DNA from: JAIEPM01 sp964546815
GTDB lineage: Bacteria; Cyanobacteriota; Vampirovibrionia; Obscuribacterales; Obscuribacteraceae
Direction of reading: 5' to 3'
Length of the DNA: 64,000 bases
Assembly (NCBI GenBank): GCA_964546815.1
Contig: CAZJLR010000001.1
Location: 558,001 to 622,000, forward strand
The translations under genes and the position numbers were made by a program. Of this stretch, positions 45,327 through 55,381 are shown piece by piece. The notes beneath the pieces are model-generated. The model saw nothing but the letters and a program-made list of their open reading frames with translations, did not search any database and had not been told where the DNA came from. Positions within the stretch are counted from its first letter, which is position 1. Every line of letters begins with the position of its first letter.

Positions 45327-46877
45327 TCACTTCCTTTCAATTGTGGCAAGCTCTCTTGGCACAGCTTTATGTGACGACAAACGTTTGAAGAGCAAAAACC
45401 AGGATAGAGCAGTTTTTAGCTCATTTCGTTTATGAATCAACTGGTCATTAGTACCAGCGAGCGATAAAAGAATGTCGGATTTGAACTGCGTCCAGCTTGC
45501 ATCCTGCCGCAACACATTGTGTGACTCTTCCCTGCGAGCAAGACGATACATCAATTGATAAATAGCCCGCGAATCAGACATAGAAAAATCTAGCAGGTAG
45601 TCCCAAAAACCAAAGCCAAGGGCGCCAAGGTGCTCAAAATAGCGAATTTTTTCAAGCAAAGGTTTTATCTCAGTCCGCCAATTTGCCCATGAAAAGCAAG
45701 GGCTGGAATTCAGTGGCTCAGCACCGAAATTGACTGCAAAAAACTTTGCACCGGCTCCATGTGCTTTCAGCGACATTTGGACTGATTCGCGTACCAACCA
45801 GGGTAGTGGTATCGCATTTAGTGCATAGGACAAACCACCTGAATAATTCACGTCAGGATATTTCGAATCGATCGATTTGCTAAGGCCAAAGGCAAGCTCT
45901 AGTAATTCAGGGACAGCGCCTAACACTAAAATATCGCTATTATTCGCCTCAATTACAAACAGCGAATTTGCGTCAGCGGCACCCATAAATGAGGCGTGCA
46001 CTCTATCGATTTCAGATTTCAAAAGACCTTTTACGTCTGAAGATTGAGAATCAAGATGCGGCGCAAAGTCTCTTGCAGACGAGTGAAAAGAAAAATGCAA
46101 TGACGCAGACGTATTTTGAGACTGAGATGGCTCATCAAAAAATATTTTGGGCGCAGCGACAGATTGTGATGCCGACTGCGTCTTGCTGTCGAAATAATCC
46201 TGGGGAATAAAAGCAAAGGTACCATTATCTGCATTGGAATTAGACTCGACGTCTTGCAGAAGATCCAATTCTCTACAAAGACTACACGACTTCCAATTTC
46301 TCGAAAGGAGATCAACATCATGGCAGGGCAGATTTTCTCGCCCGCAAAAATCGCACTCTTCAAATACTCTTGAAGAATTTGTATCATCGAAAAGTGAGGA
46401 CAAATCATTTTTGAATGGCTCAAATTCAGCTTGCTTGATTTTTGCTTCGAGTGACTCTAGCTTTGAAAAAATGAGAGCCTCTGAGCCTTTCAGGGAGGCA
46501 CCCTGAAGATTTAGTGAATCAAATGCGACGCTAAAATATAAGTCTCCATCAAACTTATTTAAGAGCCAGGCATTAAACTCTGATGTTGCAGCAGCAAGTT
46601 TTTCAGCGAATGAGTCATCGGCAAATAAAATCACGCAGCTCGAGTCGCTTTTGCGTTGAATGTGTAAAAGCTCAAAATTGACGGCTTGAGAAAAAAACTT
46701 GCACAGCGAATAATTTAGTAGAGCCTGCACATAATTGACTCTAGCTCGAAATGTTTCAGGAAAAGAGACGCGCCCGGCACGATAAACGAAATCATGCGCA
46801 CCAGCAAGCTGGGCAACAATAATGAAACACCGCTGTTTATCGCCTGATTCAGCTGGCATCTTTAATAACTTAAACAA
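45327..46877 (-). CDS. csm1: Cas10/Csm1, HD-less with degenerate cyclase motif
   Basis: 516 residues, short for Csm1 (about 750-850). No HD nuclease domain precedes the first Palm domain (residues ~15-125). A zinc-finger region with CDFC (175-178) and CSLC (198-201) is present, then the second Palm with the conserved YSGGLSYALNAIPLPW at 345-360. Where GGDD is expected the sequence is NNSD (312-315). Both DNase and cyclic-oligoadenylate synthesis are therefore probably lost. The start is uncertain: TTG at 46877 or ATG at 46859, neither with a good ribosome binding site. First gene of the operon. Confidence 0.88.
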   Translation of the reverse strand: MFKLLKMPAESGDKQRCFIIVAQLAGAHDFVYRAGRVSFPETFRARVNYVQALLNYSLCKFFSQAVNFELLHIQRKSDSSCVILFADDSFAEKLAAATSEFNAWLLNKFDGDLYFSVAFDSLNLQGASLKGSEALIFSKLESLEAKIKQAEFEPFKNDLSSLFDDTNSSRVFEECDFCGRENLPCHDVDLLSRNWKSCSLCRELDLLQDVESNSNADNGTFAFIPQDYFDSKTQSASQSVAAPKIFFDEPSQSQNTSASLHFSFHSSARDFAPHLDSQSSDVKGLLKSEIDRVHASFMGAADANSLFVIEANNSDILVLGAVPELLELAFGLSKSIDSKYPDVNYSGGLSYALNAIPLPWLVRESVQMSLKAHGAGAKFFAVNFGAEPLNSSPCFSWANWRTEIKPLLEKIRYFEHLGALGFGFWDYLLDFSMSDSRAIYQLMYRLARREESHNVLRQDASWTQFKSDILLSLAGTNDQLIHKRNELKTALSWFLLFKRLSSHKAVPRELATIERK

Positions 46878-46950
46878 GGAATGCGCGGAAGTTTACCATC
46901 TTCTTATGAAGCCATTCAAGTGCTTGGCAGCTAAGGATAGTCTCCGCAGC

Positions 46951-47766
46951 CTATTTCTGCTCGATCAGCTTGCTCAGCCGAGCAAGAACGGCATCGGCTT
47001 CAGCCTGCTTGCCGGCTTGCTGAAGCATGTACCCGTAATTGCTCAATGGATCTATCAGTTTTGGACTTGTACGGTTGCTGTGCTTTTCTATTATGGAAAT
47101 AGACTTTTTAAACAACGGCTCAGCGTCTTTGTACTTTTTCTCAAGCGTGTATATATTTGCTAGATAAAGCAGTGTGCGCGCATGAACAATGGGGTTTTTC
47201 TCTTTCTTTCCTTCTTTAGCAAGGTGCTCTTTTACAAGTTTTTCTTCTTCAGCCAAATCAGGAATATCAGAAGAGGGAATACATTTGAGCCTGGCAACAA
47301 GAGGCTTTGCAGGACCGGGCGCCGGCATATCCTCGCCCAGAATAGGCGTACAATTTTGCTTGATCATTAGCAAATAGTTGCCGTCTCCGGGGCTATTTCC
47401 AGGAGTTAAACCCTCAACCATTCGCAGTGCTTCTTTACACTTGGTACAAGCTTCTTCTTTGCGTTCGAATTTCATTTCGACAACGCCAATTTTCGAAATT
47501 ACCCAGGCCACTTTCGGAGACTTGTCGCCAATGCCAGGGTCACTTTTGTATATAGCAAGTAGCTTATTGTAGCTATCTACCGCCTTCCTGCGTTCGCCCT
47601 TGCCTTCTGCCAGCGCGGCAAGAAAGGACAATGTTGAAGCCTTTGTTTGCGGCTTCTTTGTTATTCGGCTCACCAAATCCATTTCATCTTGAGTCTGGCT
47701 AAAAACCGGCAGCGCAGAAAGTATGGTGAAAGCAAAACAAAATGATGTCAGTCTACTAAGTGTCAA
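46951..47766 (-). CDS. Exported TPR-repeat protein
   Basis: About 271 residues. I chose the TTG at 47766 because AAGGAGAG lies just upstream and the signal peptide (LTSFCFAFTILSALPVFSQT) then starts at residue 5; the frame is open to 47856 without support. The mature part has TPR-like helices (e.g. ARTLLYLANIYTLEKKYKDA and SNYGYMLQQAGKQAEADA). It ends 73 bases before cas10 in the same direction, but its exported nature makes a functional link to CRISPR unlikely. Confidence 0.78.
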   Translation of the reverse strand: MTLSRLTSFCFAFTILSALPVFSQTQDEMDLVSRITKKPQTKASTLSFLAALAEGKGERRKAVDSYNKLLAIYKSDPGIGDKSPKVAWVISKIGVVEMKFERKEEACTKCKEALRMVEGLTPGNSPGDGNYLLMIKQNCTPILGEDMPAPGPAKPLVARLKCIPSSDIPDLAEEEKLVKEHLAKEGKKEKNPIVHARTLLYLANIYTLEKKYKDAEPLFKKSISIIEKHSNRTSPKLIDPLSNYGYMLQQAGKQAEADAVLARLSKLIEQK

Positions 47767-47884
47767 AGTGGCTCTCCTTGGAAAGCTACATGAGAATTTC
47801 CAGCCCTTTATACCAGAGTCAACGCCGCAAACACGTGAATGGGACATAATACACAAAAGATGGAAGACCTGAAAAGCAGAAGAC

Positions 47885-48388
47885 TTAGCGGCTGATTACA
47901 GCTTTATTTTCAGAAATAATGTGCGAAACTATTTGTTGAACACTTTGACTAGCATCACATATGGTGGCTTCCGACGCAGTCGGTTCTTCCAGTGTTGCAA
48001 ATTGACTTGCAAGCATATTGCCTTTCATAAAATGATCTTTCCGTCTAGCCAAACGGCTCGCAAATAGCCTCTGGCTTCCTTTTAGATAGGCAAAACGAAC
48101 TTGTTGCTCATCGACTTTCAGAATGTCTCTGTAGGCTTTCTTCAAACCAGAGCATGCCAAAACAACATTTTTTCCAGAGTGAATCCACCCTTCAATCGCA
48201 GAGCGCATCGCCTGTAACCAGGGCAAACGGTCTTCATCAGTAAGGGCTTCACCGTTGCGCATCTTGTTGATATTTGCTTCGCTGTGAAAGTCATCAGCGT
48301 CAACATATTCAATGCGCAGCTTTCGAGCAAGCGTTTTTGCAATTGTAGATTTGCCAGAACCAGCAACACCTGTAACTACAAAAATCAT
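47885..48388 (-). CDS. gntK: Gluconokinase
   Basis: 167 residues. P-loop GVAGSGKST near the start, then DADDFHSEANINKM, LTDEDRLPWL and CSGLKKAYRD, all typical of GntK. It phosphorylates D-gluconate to 6-phosphogluconate for the pentose phosphate or Entner-Doudoroff route. It starts 12 bases after the RND transporter gene with AGGTAG upstream, so it is the distal gene of the efflux operon, an unusual partner. Confidence 0.93.
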   Translation of the reverse strand: MIFVVTGVAGSGKSTIAKTLARKLRIEYVDADDFHSEANINKMRNGEALTDEDRLPWLQAMRSAIEGWIHSGKNVVLACSGLKKAYRDILKVDEQQVRFAYLKGSQRLFASRLARRKDHFMKGNMLASQFATLEEPTASEATICDASQSVQQIVSHIISENKAVISR

Positions 48389-48400
48389 AGCAAAATCTAC

Positions 48401-51400
48401 CTAACGGCGAGTGCTGGCTATTTTGTTTTGCGTCTCTTCAGTAGCTTTGTCCTGTTTTTTCGAAAACTTACTCAGCAGCCAGTTTTGGAAGTCATCGATA
48501 TACGTAAACACAACAGGCACAATAACTAGAGTCAAAATAGTCGAAGTTATCAATCCGCCGATAACTGCGATAGCCATAGGAGCACGAGCCTCAGAACCTG
48601 CGCCCCATTTCATCGCAATTGGCACCATGCCTGCAATCATCGCAATCGTGGTCATTATGATTGGACGCATACGTACAGCACCAGCAGCCTTGATCGCCTC
48701 GCTTCGAGGCAATCCGGCGCGCATCGCTTTTAAGGCATATTCGACAAGCAAAATCGCATTCTTAGTCACAAGACCCATGAGCATAACTATGCCGATTAAG
48801 CCATACATTCCCAATGAATTGCCGGTTACCATAAGCCCCAGCAAAGCCCCGCAAAGCGACAGGGGCAATGACACCATGATTGTAATGGGATGAAGGAATC
48901 CACCGAAGAGTAAAACCAATACAGCATAAATCAACAAAATGGCATAACCAATTGCAGTGCCGAAACCTGTAAAAACATCTCGTTGAATTTCGCTATCACC
49001 GACAGGCTGCTCTCTGATCGACTTCGGCATCTCTTTGTAGGCTTTCAATTCGTGCACTGATTTCATGGCTTCGCCCAGCGTAATGTCAGAGCTAATGCCG
49101 GCGTCAACTGTAATTTGACGTGCTCTGTCATAACGCGAAATTTCAGCAGGACCACTGCCGAATCTGATGTCAGCAACAGAATGAAGAGGAATCAATTTGC
49201 CATCGGCACCCAGAACCTGCAGCCCGGCGAGCACCTGAATGTCTTCTCTGTAAGCAGGGTCGAGCTGAACACGAATATTGATCTGGCGGTCTTTTAAGTT
49301 GAATTTTGCCATGTTGTAATCAGTGTCGCCCAGAGTGGCAATTAAAGCTGTTCGTGCAATTGCTTGCACCGATACACCTTGCTCGGCGGCTCTGGCAAAA
49401 TCGGGAGCCACAACAATTTCAGGGCGCAGGATTGCCGCGCTGGATGAGCAGTCGTAAAGCCCCTTCACGTTTCGCATTTCAGAAAGCAATTTGTCTGAAT
49501 ATTTGACCAGCTCGTCGGGGTCATCCGAGGTCAACGCAATTTGCAATGGCTTACCACCACCGCCCATAGAGCGGTAAAAACCAAACTTGGCGCCGGGAAT
49601 TTTAACCAGGTCTTCGCGTATTTCGTCTTCAAACTTTTGCTGGCTGAGTTGACGTTTGTCTTTTGGTGTCAGCTCAACGAAAATAGTACCTTTATTGATC
49701 GAACCATCATCATCATTGAAGAAAACAGAATCAACCTCAGAGCGCGAATTGAAGATTTTGGCTGAACTCTCAGCCACTTGCTTCATATCACCAACAGTGA
49801 CTCCTGGCGGAAGCGAAACAGACATAATTGATTCGCATCTATCTATATTGGAAATCAGGGAGGTTGGCATCATCTTAAACATAACGAGGCTGCCGACGAA
49901 TATGACGAAAGCAACGCCTACCGAAATGCCGCGATGATCCAAAGCCCAATCAAGCGACTTCGAAAATAGTCTTGAAACCCAATCATTATGCTCTTCATGT
50001 GGCAACTCTTTAAGCAAGTAGGCAGACATCATCGGTGTCAACATACGCGCCACGAGAAGTGAAAAGAAAACGGCTACAGCAACAGTTAGTCCAAATTGCT
50101 TGAAAAATTGTCCGGGGATTCCACCCATAAATGCAACGGGCACAAAGACCACGATAATTGTGAGCGTCGTGGCGATTACAGCAAGCGCGATTTCGTCTGC
50201 AGCTTCGCATGAAGCATCAAAAGGCGTTTTGCCCATGCGCAAATGGCGCACAATGTTTTCAATTTCAACGATAGCATCATCAACCAATATGCCGATAACC
50301 AGCGCCAACCCTAACAGAGACATTCCATTGAGGGTGAAGCCGGCCCATTTCATGACAGCAAAAGTCGGGATGACAGAAAGAGGAATTGCCAGGCTTGAAA
50401 TCAACGTAGCGCGGTTGTCGCGCACATAAACCCAAATGACGACCAGGGAAAGCAGGGCGCCAAATATAATTGAATCGAGCGAAGCAGAATAAGACTCACG
50501 AATAAAACGACCATGCGAGCGAATTTTGACAATTTCGATATCTTTCGGCAAAGACTTTCGAATCTGCTCAATCTTTTTATCGACACCGTTTTCCACATCA
50601 ACCAGGTTGCTGCCGTTGGCGCGAACAACCCAAAACGCCACCACGGGTTTACCATTGAGGTAAGCAAGGTTGCGCTCTTCAGAGCTGCCATCCACAACCT
50701 TTCCGAGTGAATCGAGACGCACAGTATTACCGTTCGGCAATGCTATTTGGGTAGCGGCGAGCTTTGCGATTGTTGGAGAGCTGCCCAGAGTGCGCACAGA
50801 CTGTTCTGCACCGCCAACGGTGCCCCGCCCGCCCGGCAGATCGATGTTGAGAGAGCGAACCTGAGTGTTGACCATGTCAGCGGTAGCGCCAACAGCTTGC
50901 ATGCGGATTGGGTCTAAATTGACTCGCACCTCGCGGTCTGCGCCGCCAGATCGAGACACCTTACCGACGCCAGATACGCTTCGCAGAGCCCGCCCGATAT
51001 CGTTATCGACAAGCCAGCTTAGCTCTGTTGCAGAGCGGTCTGGAGAAGACACAGTATATGTTGCGAATGGTCCGCCGACGAAGTCGACCCGAGCCACAAT
51101 TGGTTCATCAATACCTTGAGGAAGTTGCTGCCGTATTTTAGTTACAGCATCACGAACGTCATTCACAGCGCGATCGGTACTTGTGCCGATTTCGAATTCA
51201 ATATTAGTGCTCGAAGCGCCGTCACTTGCAGTAGAAGTGATATGTCGTATGTTGCTGATGCCCGAAATGGCATCTTCAACTTTTTTTGTCACCTGGGTTT
51301 CTAACTCTGTAGGAGAGGCACCTTTTTGAGTCACCGAAACAGACACAATAGGCACGTCTATGTTTGGGTTTTCGTCTATGCCCAACTGAAAGAAAGAAAG

Positions 51401-51484
51401 CAAACCAACAACAGTGAGCACTAAAAATAGTGCAGTCGTTGGAACCGCATTTCTAATTGACCAGGAGGAAAGATTCCACTGCAT
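48401..51484 (-). CDS. RND efflux pump inner-membrane transporter (AcrB/HAE1 type)
   Basis: 1027 residues with two halves of six membrane helices and large periplasmic loops. Proton-relay Asp pair is in GILVDDAIVEIENI of helix 4, and GAVRMRPIIMTTIAMIAGMV is the conserved block before helix 11-12. It exports hydrophobic or amphiphilic compounds by proton antiport in complex with an adaptor and an outer-membrane channel. The adaptor gene is immediately upstream (11 bases); no TolC-like gene is present. Confidence 0.95.
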   Translation of the reverse strand: MQWNLSSWSIRNAVPTTALFLVLTVVGLLSFFQLGIDENPNIDVPIVSVSVTQKGASPTELETQVTKKVEDAISGISNIRHITSTASDGASSTNIEFEIGTSTDRAVNDVRDAVTKIRQQLPQGIDEPIVARVDFVGGPFATYTVSSPDRSATELSWLVDNDIGRALRSVSGVGKVSRSGGADREVRVNLDPIRMQAVGATADMVNTQVRSLNIDLPGGRGTVGGAEQSVRTLGSSPTIAKLAATQIALPNGNTVRLDSLGKVVDGSSEERNLAYLNGKPVVAFWVVRANGSNLVDVENGVDKKIEQIRKSLPKDIEIVKIRSHGRFIRESYSASLDSIIFGALLSLVVIWVYVRDNRATLISSLAIPLSVIPTFAVMKWAGFTLNGMSLLGLALVIGILVDDAIVEIENIVRHLRMGKTPFDASCEAADEIALAVIATTLTIIVVFVPVAFMGGIPGQFFKQFGLTVAVAVFFSLLVARMLTPMMSAYLLKELPHEEHNDWVSRLFSKSLDWALDHRGISVGVAFVIFVGSLVMFKMMPTSLISNIDRCESIMSVSLPPGVTVGDMKQVAESSAKIFNSRSEVDSVFFNDDDGSINKGTIFVELTPKDKRQLSQQKFEDEIREDLVKIPGAKFGFYRSMGGGGKPLQIALTSDDPDELVKYSDKLLSEMRNVKGLYDCSSSAAILRPEIVVAPDFARAAEQGVSVQAIARTALIATLGDTDYNMAKFNLKDRQINIRVQLDPAYREDIQVLAGLQVLGADGKLIPLHSVADIRFGSGPAEISRYDRARQITVDAGISSDITLGEAMKSVHELKAYKEMPKSIREQPVGDSEIQRDVFTGFGTAIGYAILLIYAVLVLLFGGFLHPITIMVSLPLSLCGALLGLMVTGNSLGMYGLIGIVMLMGLVTKNAILLVEYALKAMRAGLPRSEAIKAAGAVRMRPIIMTTIAMIAGMVPIAMKWGAGSEARAPMAIAVIGGLITSTILTLVIVPVVFTYIDDFQNWLLSKFSKKQDKATEETQNKIASTRR

Positions 51485-51495
51485 CTAGATAAATT

Positions 51496-52953
51496 CTACC
51501 TTTTAGAGGCAGAGCCCTCCGGCACGGCGCGCACTTTGTCGCCGTCCTTCATAAATCCGGCACCAGAAATAATCACTCGCTCGCCTTCTTTAAGACCAGC
51601 AAGAATCTCGATGTAGCCACCCGAAAGCGGCTCACCGACTTTCACTGGACGAAGGACAGCGTGATCACCCTCGAATACGAAAACAACATCTTTTTCGTTT
51701 CGGTTGAGAACAGCTTTTGACGGCACAAGCAATGCAGATTGTTTGCCGAGATTGATGTCCGCATGATAGAACAAGCCTGGCTTCAGCCAGGTGACATTTT
51801 TTGGAAGGTCTATTCTTGCCATACCAAGTCTAGTCTTTTCATCAACTGATGGACTCACTTCTCGCACTCGCCCGGTTACCGTTTGGCCACCGTCACCAGT
51901 AGAAGTCATCACGACTTCCATACCTGGCACAATTCGCGGCAAATCAATTTCTGGAACCATGGCTCGCAATTCAAATCGGTTATTACGCACCATGGTGAAC
52001 ATATTTTTGCCAATGCTGCTAATTTCACCAAGGTGAACATCGCGTTTTACGATTTTGCCATCTGCCGGAGCTCTGATGATTGTCTGTTCTACCTGCGCCT
52101 GAAGCTGGGCAACGCGAGCACGTGTTTCTTCCAAAGTCGCTTTTGAAATTACAATGTCTTCCTGACGCCCGCCTTTCACAGCCATGTTGAGTCTTTCACG
52201 CGCCTGACGCAATGCATAGCGCATAGCTTCAACTTTTTTCTCGCCGGCACTTACATCTGCAATTGATGTTTTAGCGTCGGTAGATTTTGTGTCAGCATCC
52301 ATTTGGCTGACTGCACCAAACTTTCTCAGTTCAGAATAGCGATGAGCATTTTCCTGAAAGTTTGCAGCGTTTGCTTTTACACGCAGCAAGTTAGCCTCTT
52401 CTTGCGCAAGGTTAGCCTCTGACTGCGACAACGCCGCACGCCAGGTGTTGAGGTCTTCCTCACGGTTTGGCTGAATCGCCTTGCGTAGCGCAGCTTCATC
52501 AGCTGCAAGATGGGCTTTTTGCTGAGCCAATTGAGCACGTAAAACAGATGAGTTAAGCGTGGCTAAAACCTGCCCTTGCTTAACCTGGTCGCCTTCCTCA
52601 ACTTTAATGCTGTCGACTTTTAATTGCGCAAGCTCAGCACCGACCGAAAGAGGGTCCCAGGCTGAGATTGAGCCGTTGACTGATAGATGTCTGTCTATCT
52701 TCTTTATTTCGGAAACTGCGGTGCTTACAGTTAAAACAACCATGCTGTCATCTGCAGTCTTTGCTTTTGCAACTTCTTTGGGCTTTGTAAGCACGAAGGT
52801 CAACCCTGCGGCAAACAACACAATAAGTACCGCAGCCGACAAGACTAATGGATGTCCGCTTTTAAGTGTTTCAATAAAACCCGTTTTCATTGCGACGGGT
52901 CTGTCTGCTACCACAGTTGTCGGCTTTTCCTGATGACCAAAATCGCGACTCAT
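51496..52953 (-). CDS. RND efflux periplasmic adaptor (HlyD/AcrA family)
   Basis: 485 residues. One N-terminal membrane helix (LVLSAAVLIVLFAAGLTFVL), a lipoyl half-motif (VKVDSIKVEEGDQVKQGQVL type), a long alpha-helical hairpin coiled coil (about 145-270), the second lipoyl half (IRAPADGKIVKRDVHLGEI) and beta-barrel and membrane-proximal domains. It bridges the RND pump to the outer-membrane channel. CGGGGG precedes the ATG. First gene of the operon with the pump and gntK. Confidence 0.93.
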   Translation of the reverse strand: MSRDFGHQEKPTTVVADRPVAMKTGFIETLKSGHPLVLSAAVLIVLFAAGLTFVLTKPKEVAKAKTADDSMVVLTVSTAVSEIKKIDRHLSVNGSISAWDPLSVGAELAQLKVDSIKVEEGDQVKQGQVLATLNSSVLRAQLAQQKAHLAADEAALRKAIQPNREEDLNTWRAALSQSEANLAQEEANLLRVKANAANFQENAHRYSELRKFGAVSQMDADTKSTDAKTSIADVSAGEKKVEAMRYALRQARERLNMAVKGGRQEDIVISKATLEETRARVAQLQAQVEQTIIRAPADGKIVKRDVHLGEISSIGKNMFTMVRNNRFELRAMVPEIDLPRIVPGMEVVMTSTGDGGQTVTGRVREVSPSVDEKTRLGMARIDLPKNVTWLKPGLFYHADINLGKQSALLVPSKAVLNRNEKDVVFVFEGDHAVLRPVKVGEPLSGGYIEILAGLKEGERVIISGAGFMKDGDKVRAVPEGSASKR

Positions 52954-53089
52954 GATGCCCCCGGAAACCAGCTGCCAAACAATATCGAGCTGAATGTAGC
53001 CCAGTCATGTTCAGTGCAAGTTGTTAGCGCCTTCCTCCCTTTAGGTAGAACCAGAAAACGAACCCCGATTCTAAACGCGCTGAACTGCA

Positions 53090-53095
53090 ATTATA
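53090..53095 (-). promoter_or_regulatory. -10 box TATAAT upstream of the efflux operon
   Basis: Leftward TATAAT about 135 bases before the adaptor start; the -35 region is poor. The 279-bp gap 52954-53232 shows no other structure. Confidence 0.35.
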
Positions 53096-53232
53096 GCTGA
53101 GATTTAGACCTGACCGCCAGCTTGTAAAGCGGGTAATCACAAAGACCTCGCCCAAAAGCTCCACCCGGATATCAAGCAATGGCAAGCCATTTAGGAACTA
53201 AGTCAAGTTTGGACTGCTTTATCAAAAACATC

Positions 53233-55173
53233 TTATTTTGAACTGGCCCCGTCTGGCGATTTCGAAACGTGTTCACCTTTCGCCATCGCAGTTTTAAGTT
53301 CTTCGATGTAGCCATGAACTTTCTTGAGTGAACTGCCGTCAGTTTCCACGCTATACAAAGCCGCATTAACTGTAAGGTCTTCTTGAATAAGTGGAATAAA
53401 TTCAGCCCCATTTTCGCCAACGATTTGGGGTAAATTAGCTATCAACTCGGCTCGGTGACCGCCGTTAACATATCTATCAGCAAGAAGCAAACGCATCGCT
53501 TCATGGCAATATTGCAAACTCTCTTTATTTCGGTGCTCAGCTTTCAGTGCTTGAGCATGCTGAATTTTGGCAAATATCTCCCACCCGACTTGCTTTGATG
53601 TTTCAGGAAATTCGTGAGCAACCGCTATTAGTTTTTCAGAGTTGGCAATCGCCTGCTCTGGCAGGTTCATTCGCAGAAGGTTTGAGCCCATATCTCTAAG
53701 ACAATTCAACTTGTCCGGCGGCGGACATTTATTCAATGCTTTGTAAAAGCTATCAAGGCACTCTAACGCTTTAGCCTTCTCGCCCAGAAAAAGCAGTGAA
53801 CCTATTTTTGAGAAGTACAGACGATTTATATCATCAGACTGGAGCTTTCCAACGTTTAGCGCTAAGCCCTTATTAGCAAACTCAATTGATTTTGCACACA
53901 AGTTTTTCCCCTCAGCAGTTCCAGCCACAAAGCTGGCATTGTAGTAAGCACACTCAGCAGCCGTTGAAAAATCAAAACAGAGGAAGGGATCTGTCTTCAA
54001 ATGCTTGTCCTTCGAACGCTCAATCAATAGTAATCGCAGTGGCAATTCGTCGCGAAGCGCACCTTCTGAGTGAAGCTGATTTGCTTGCATCCGAATGGTT
54101 CCCAGTGACTTGTACTCCAACGAAGGATTTCCGTCCTTGTTTTTTCCCGCCATTTTGAAATTAGCAATGACAAAGAGAAGAACAATTATTCCAAAGACTA
54201 CAGTTGCCACAATCGTCATCATTGACGCTGATTGTTTAGCCCGTGGCGGCATTTTCAGCCCTGGTGCTCTGTCCAGCGTGACGGCGTCCAGCGCCTTACT
54301 TAACTTCTGTGCATACTCTGCTGCGCTTTGCGGCCGACTCTGCGGATTTTTTTCTAAGCCGCTCAAAATGAGAGAGGCGAGCGATTCTGATAGATTGCTT
54401 TTCTTTAGCATGGCAGCAAGCGAAGGAGGAGCGCCCGACACACGTTGATGCATGACTTCATATGCCGAATCACCCTTAAAAGGAAGCTCAGCGCATAGTG
54501 CTTCGTACATAACACAAGAAAGTGAATAGATGTCCGAGCGCGCATCAATCGGCTGAGAAAGGCATTGCTCAGGGCTCATATAATTTGGGCTGCCTAATAC
54601 TGCTCCTGTTTTAGTGAGACTGCCTGAATCGACTGGCGTCTCGGAGTCAAGCATTTTAGCGATACCAAAATCGAGCAACTTGACACTTTCAGCACCATCG
54701 AAAGTTTTGCACAACATAATGTTGCCAGGCTTGATGTCACGATGAACAATACCAGCATGATGAGCCGCATCAAGAGCCGACAAAATCGGCAGGAAGATTT
54801 CGCGAAATCTTCCGAAACTCAGCGCGCTCCCTTTGCTAAATTCATCGGCAAGCGAATTACCTTCGACATATTCTAAAATCAAGTAGGGCTTTTCATTCTG
54901 CAAGACTCCATAGCCCAGTATCTTCGCGACATTCGGGTGATCGAGTAGGCTGCTGAGCCTTGCTTCATTTCGGAAACGCTTAATTGCTATTTCCGAATCT
55001 TGTGGCATGCATGTGAGAACTTTCACAGCTACAATGCGACCAAGCAAAAGTTGTTTTGCTTTGTAAACAACGGAAGTTCCGCCACTTCCAAGAAGGGCAA
55101 GAATTTCGATTTGATCGATTGCCGGAGCATCAGGCAGTTCTGCGCCATTTGAATTTTCTGCGTAGTGATCCAC
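53233..55173 (-). CDS. Membrane Ser/Thr protein kinase (PknB type) with exported helical repeats
   Basis: 646 residues. N-terminal kinase domain (about 20-285) with LGSGGTSVVYKAK, ATP Lys in VAVKVL, HRDIKPGN, DFGIA and SPEQ; one membrane helix (MTIVATVVFGIIVLLFVIAN) near residue 320; then an outside region of TPR-like helices (about 400-600). This fits a receptor kinase whose periplasmic repeat region senses a ligand. The start is GTG at 55173 with a modest ribosome binding site. Unlike the pair at 37799-40806, the kinase is N-terminal and all motifs are canonical. Confidence 0.92.
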   Translation of the reverse strand: MDHYAENSNGAELPDAPAIDQIEILALLGSGGTSVVYKAKQLLLGRIVAVKVLTCMPQDSEIAIKRFRNEARLSSLLDHPNVAKILGYGVLQNEKPYLILEYVEGNSLADEFSKGSALSFGRFREIFLPILSALDAAHHAGIVHRDIKPGNIMLCKTFDGAESVKLLDFGIAKMLDSETPVDSGSLTKTGAVLGSPNYMSPEQCLSQPIDARSDIYSLSCVMYEALCAELPFKGDSAYEVMHQRVSGAPPSLAAMLKKSNLSESLASLILSGLEKNPQSRPQSAAEYAQKLSKALDAVTLDRAPGLKMPPRAKQSASMMTIVATVVFGIIVLLFVIANFKMAGKNKDGNPSLEYKSLGTIRMQANQLHSEGALRDELPLRLLLIERSKDKHLKTDPFLCFDFSTAAECAYYNASFVAGTAEGKNLCAKSIEFANKGLALNVGKLQSDDINRLYFSKIGSLLFLGEKAKALECLDSFYKALNKCPPPDKLNCLRDMGSNLLRMNLPEQAIANSEKLIAVAHEFPETSKQVGWEIFAKIQHAQALKAEHRNKESLQYCHEAMRLLLADRYVNGGHRAELIANLPQIVGENGAEFIPLIQEDLTVNAALYSVETDGSSLKKVHGYIEELKTAMAKGEHVSKSPDGASSK

Positions 55174-55381
55174 AAATTTGGTCCGCGAAGGATGATTTGG
55201 AGCAGGCGTTCATGATTACTCTAGTAATCTACCCTGAATTAAGATAGGCAATTAGTAAACCTCGAATCCCAGTGGAAGTAGACATTTTCCGCACCTGAAT
55301 TTATGCACAGCGAAACTATGTGATATCAAGCGGTTCCGGGCGGGGTAGAATATATACCTCGCCGTCATGGAGTTTCCCAAT

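Noticed and set aside
46951..47766. TPR gene as a new CRISPR accessory
   Set aside because: It has a Sec signal peptide and a 73-base gap to cas10; nothing ties it to the cytoplasmic complex.
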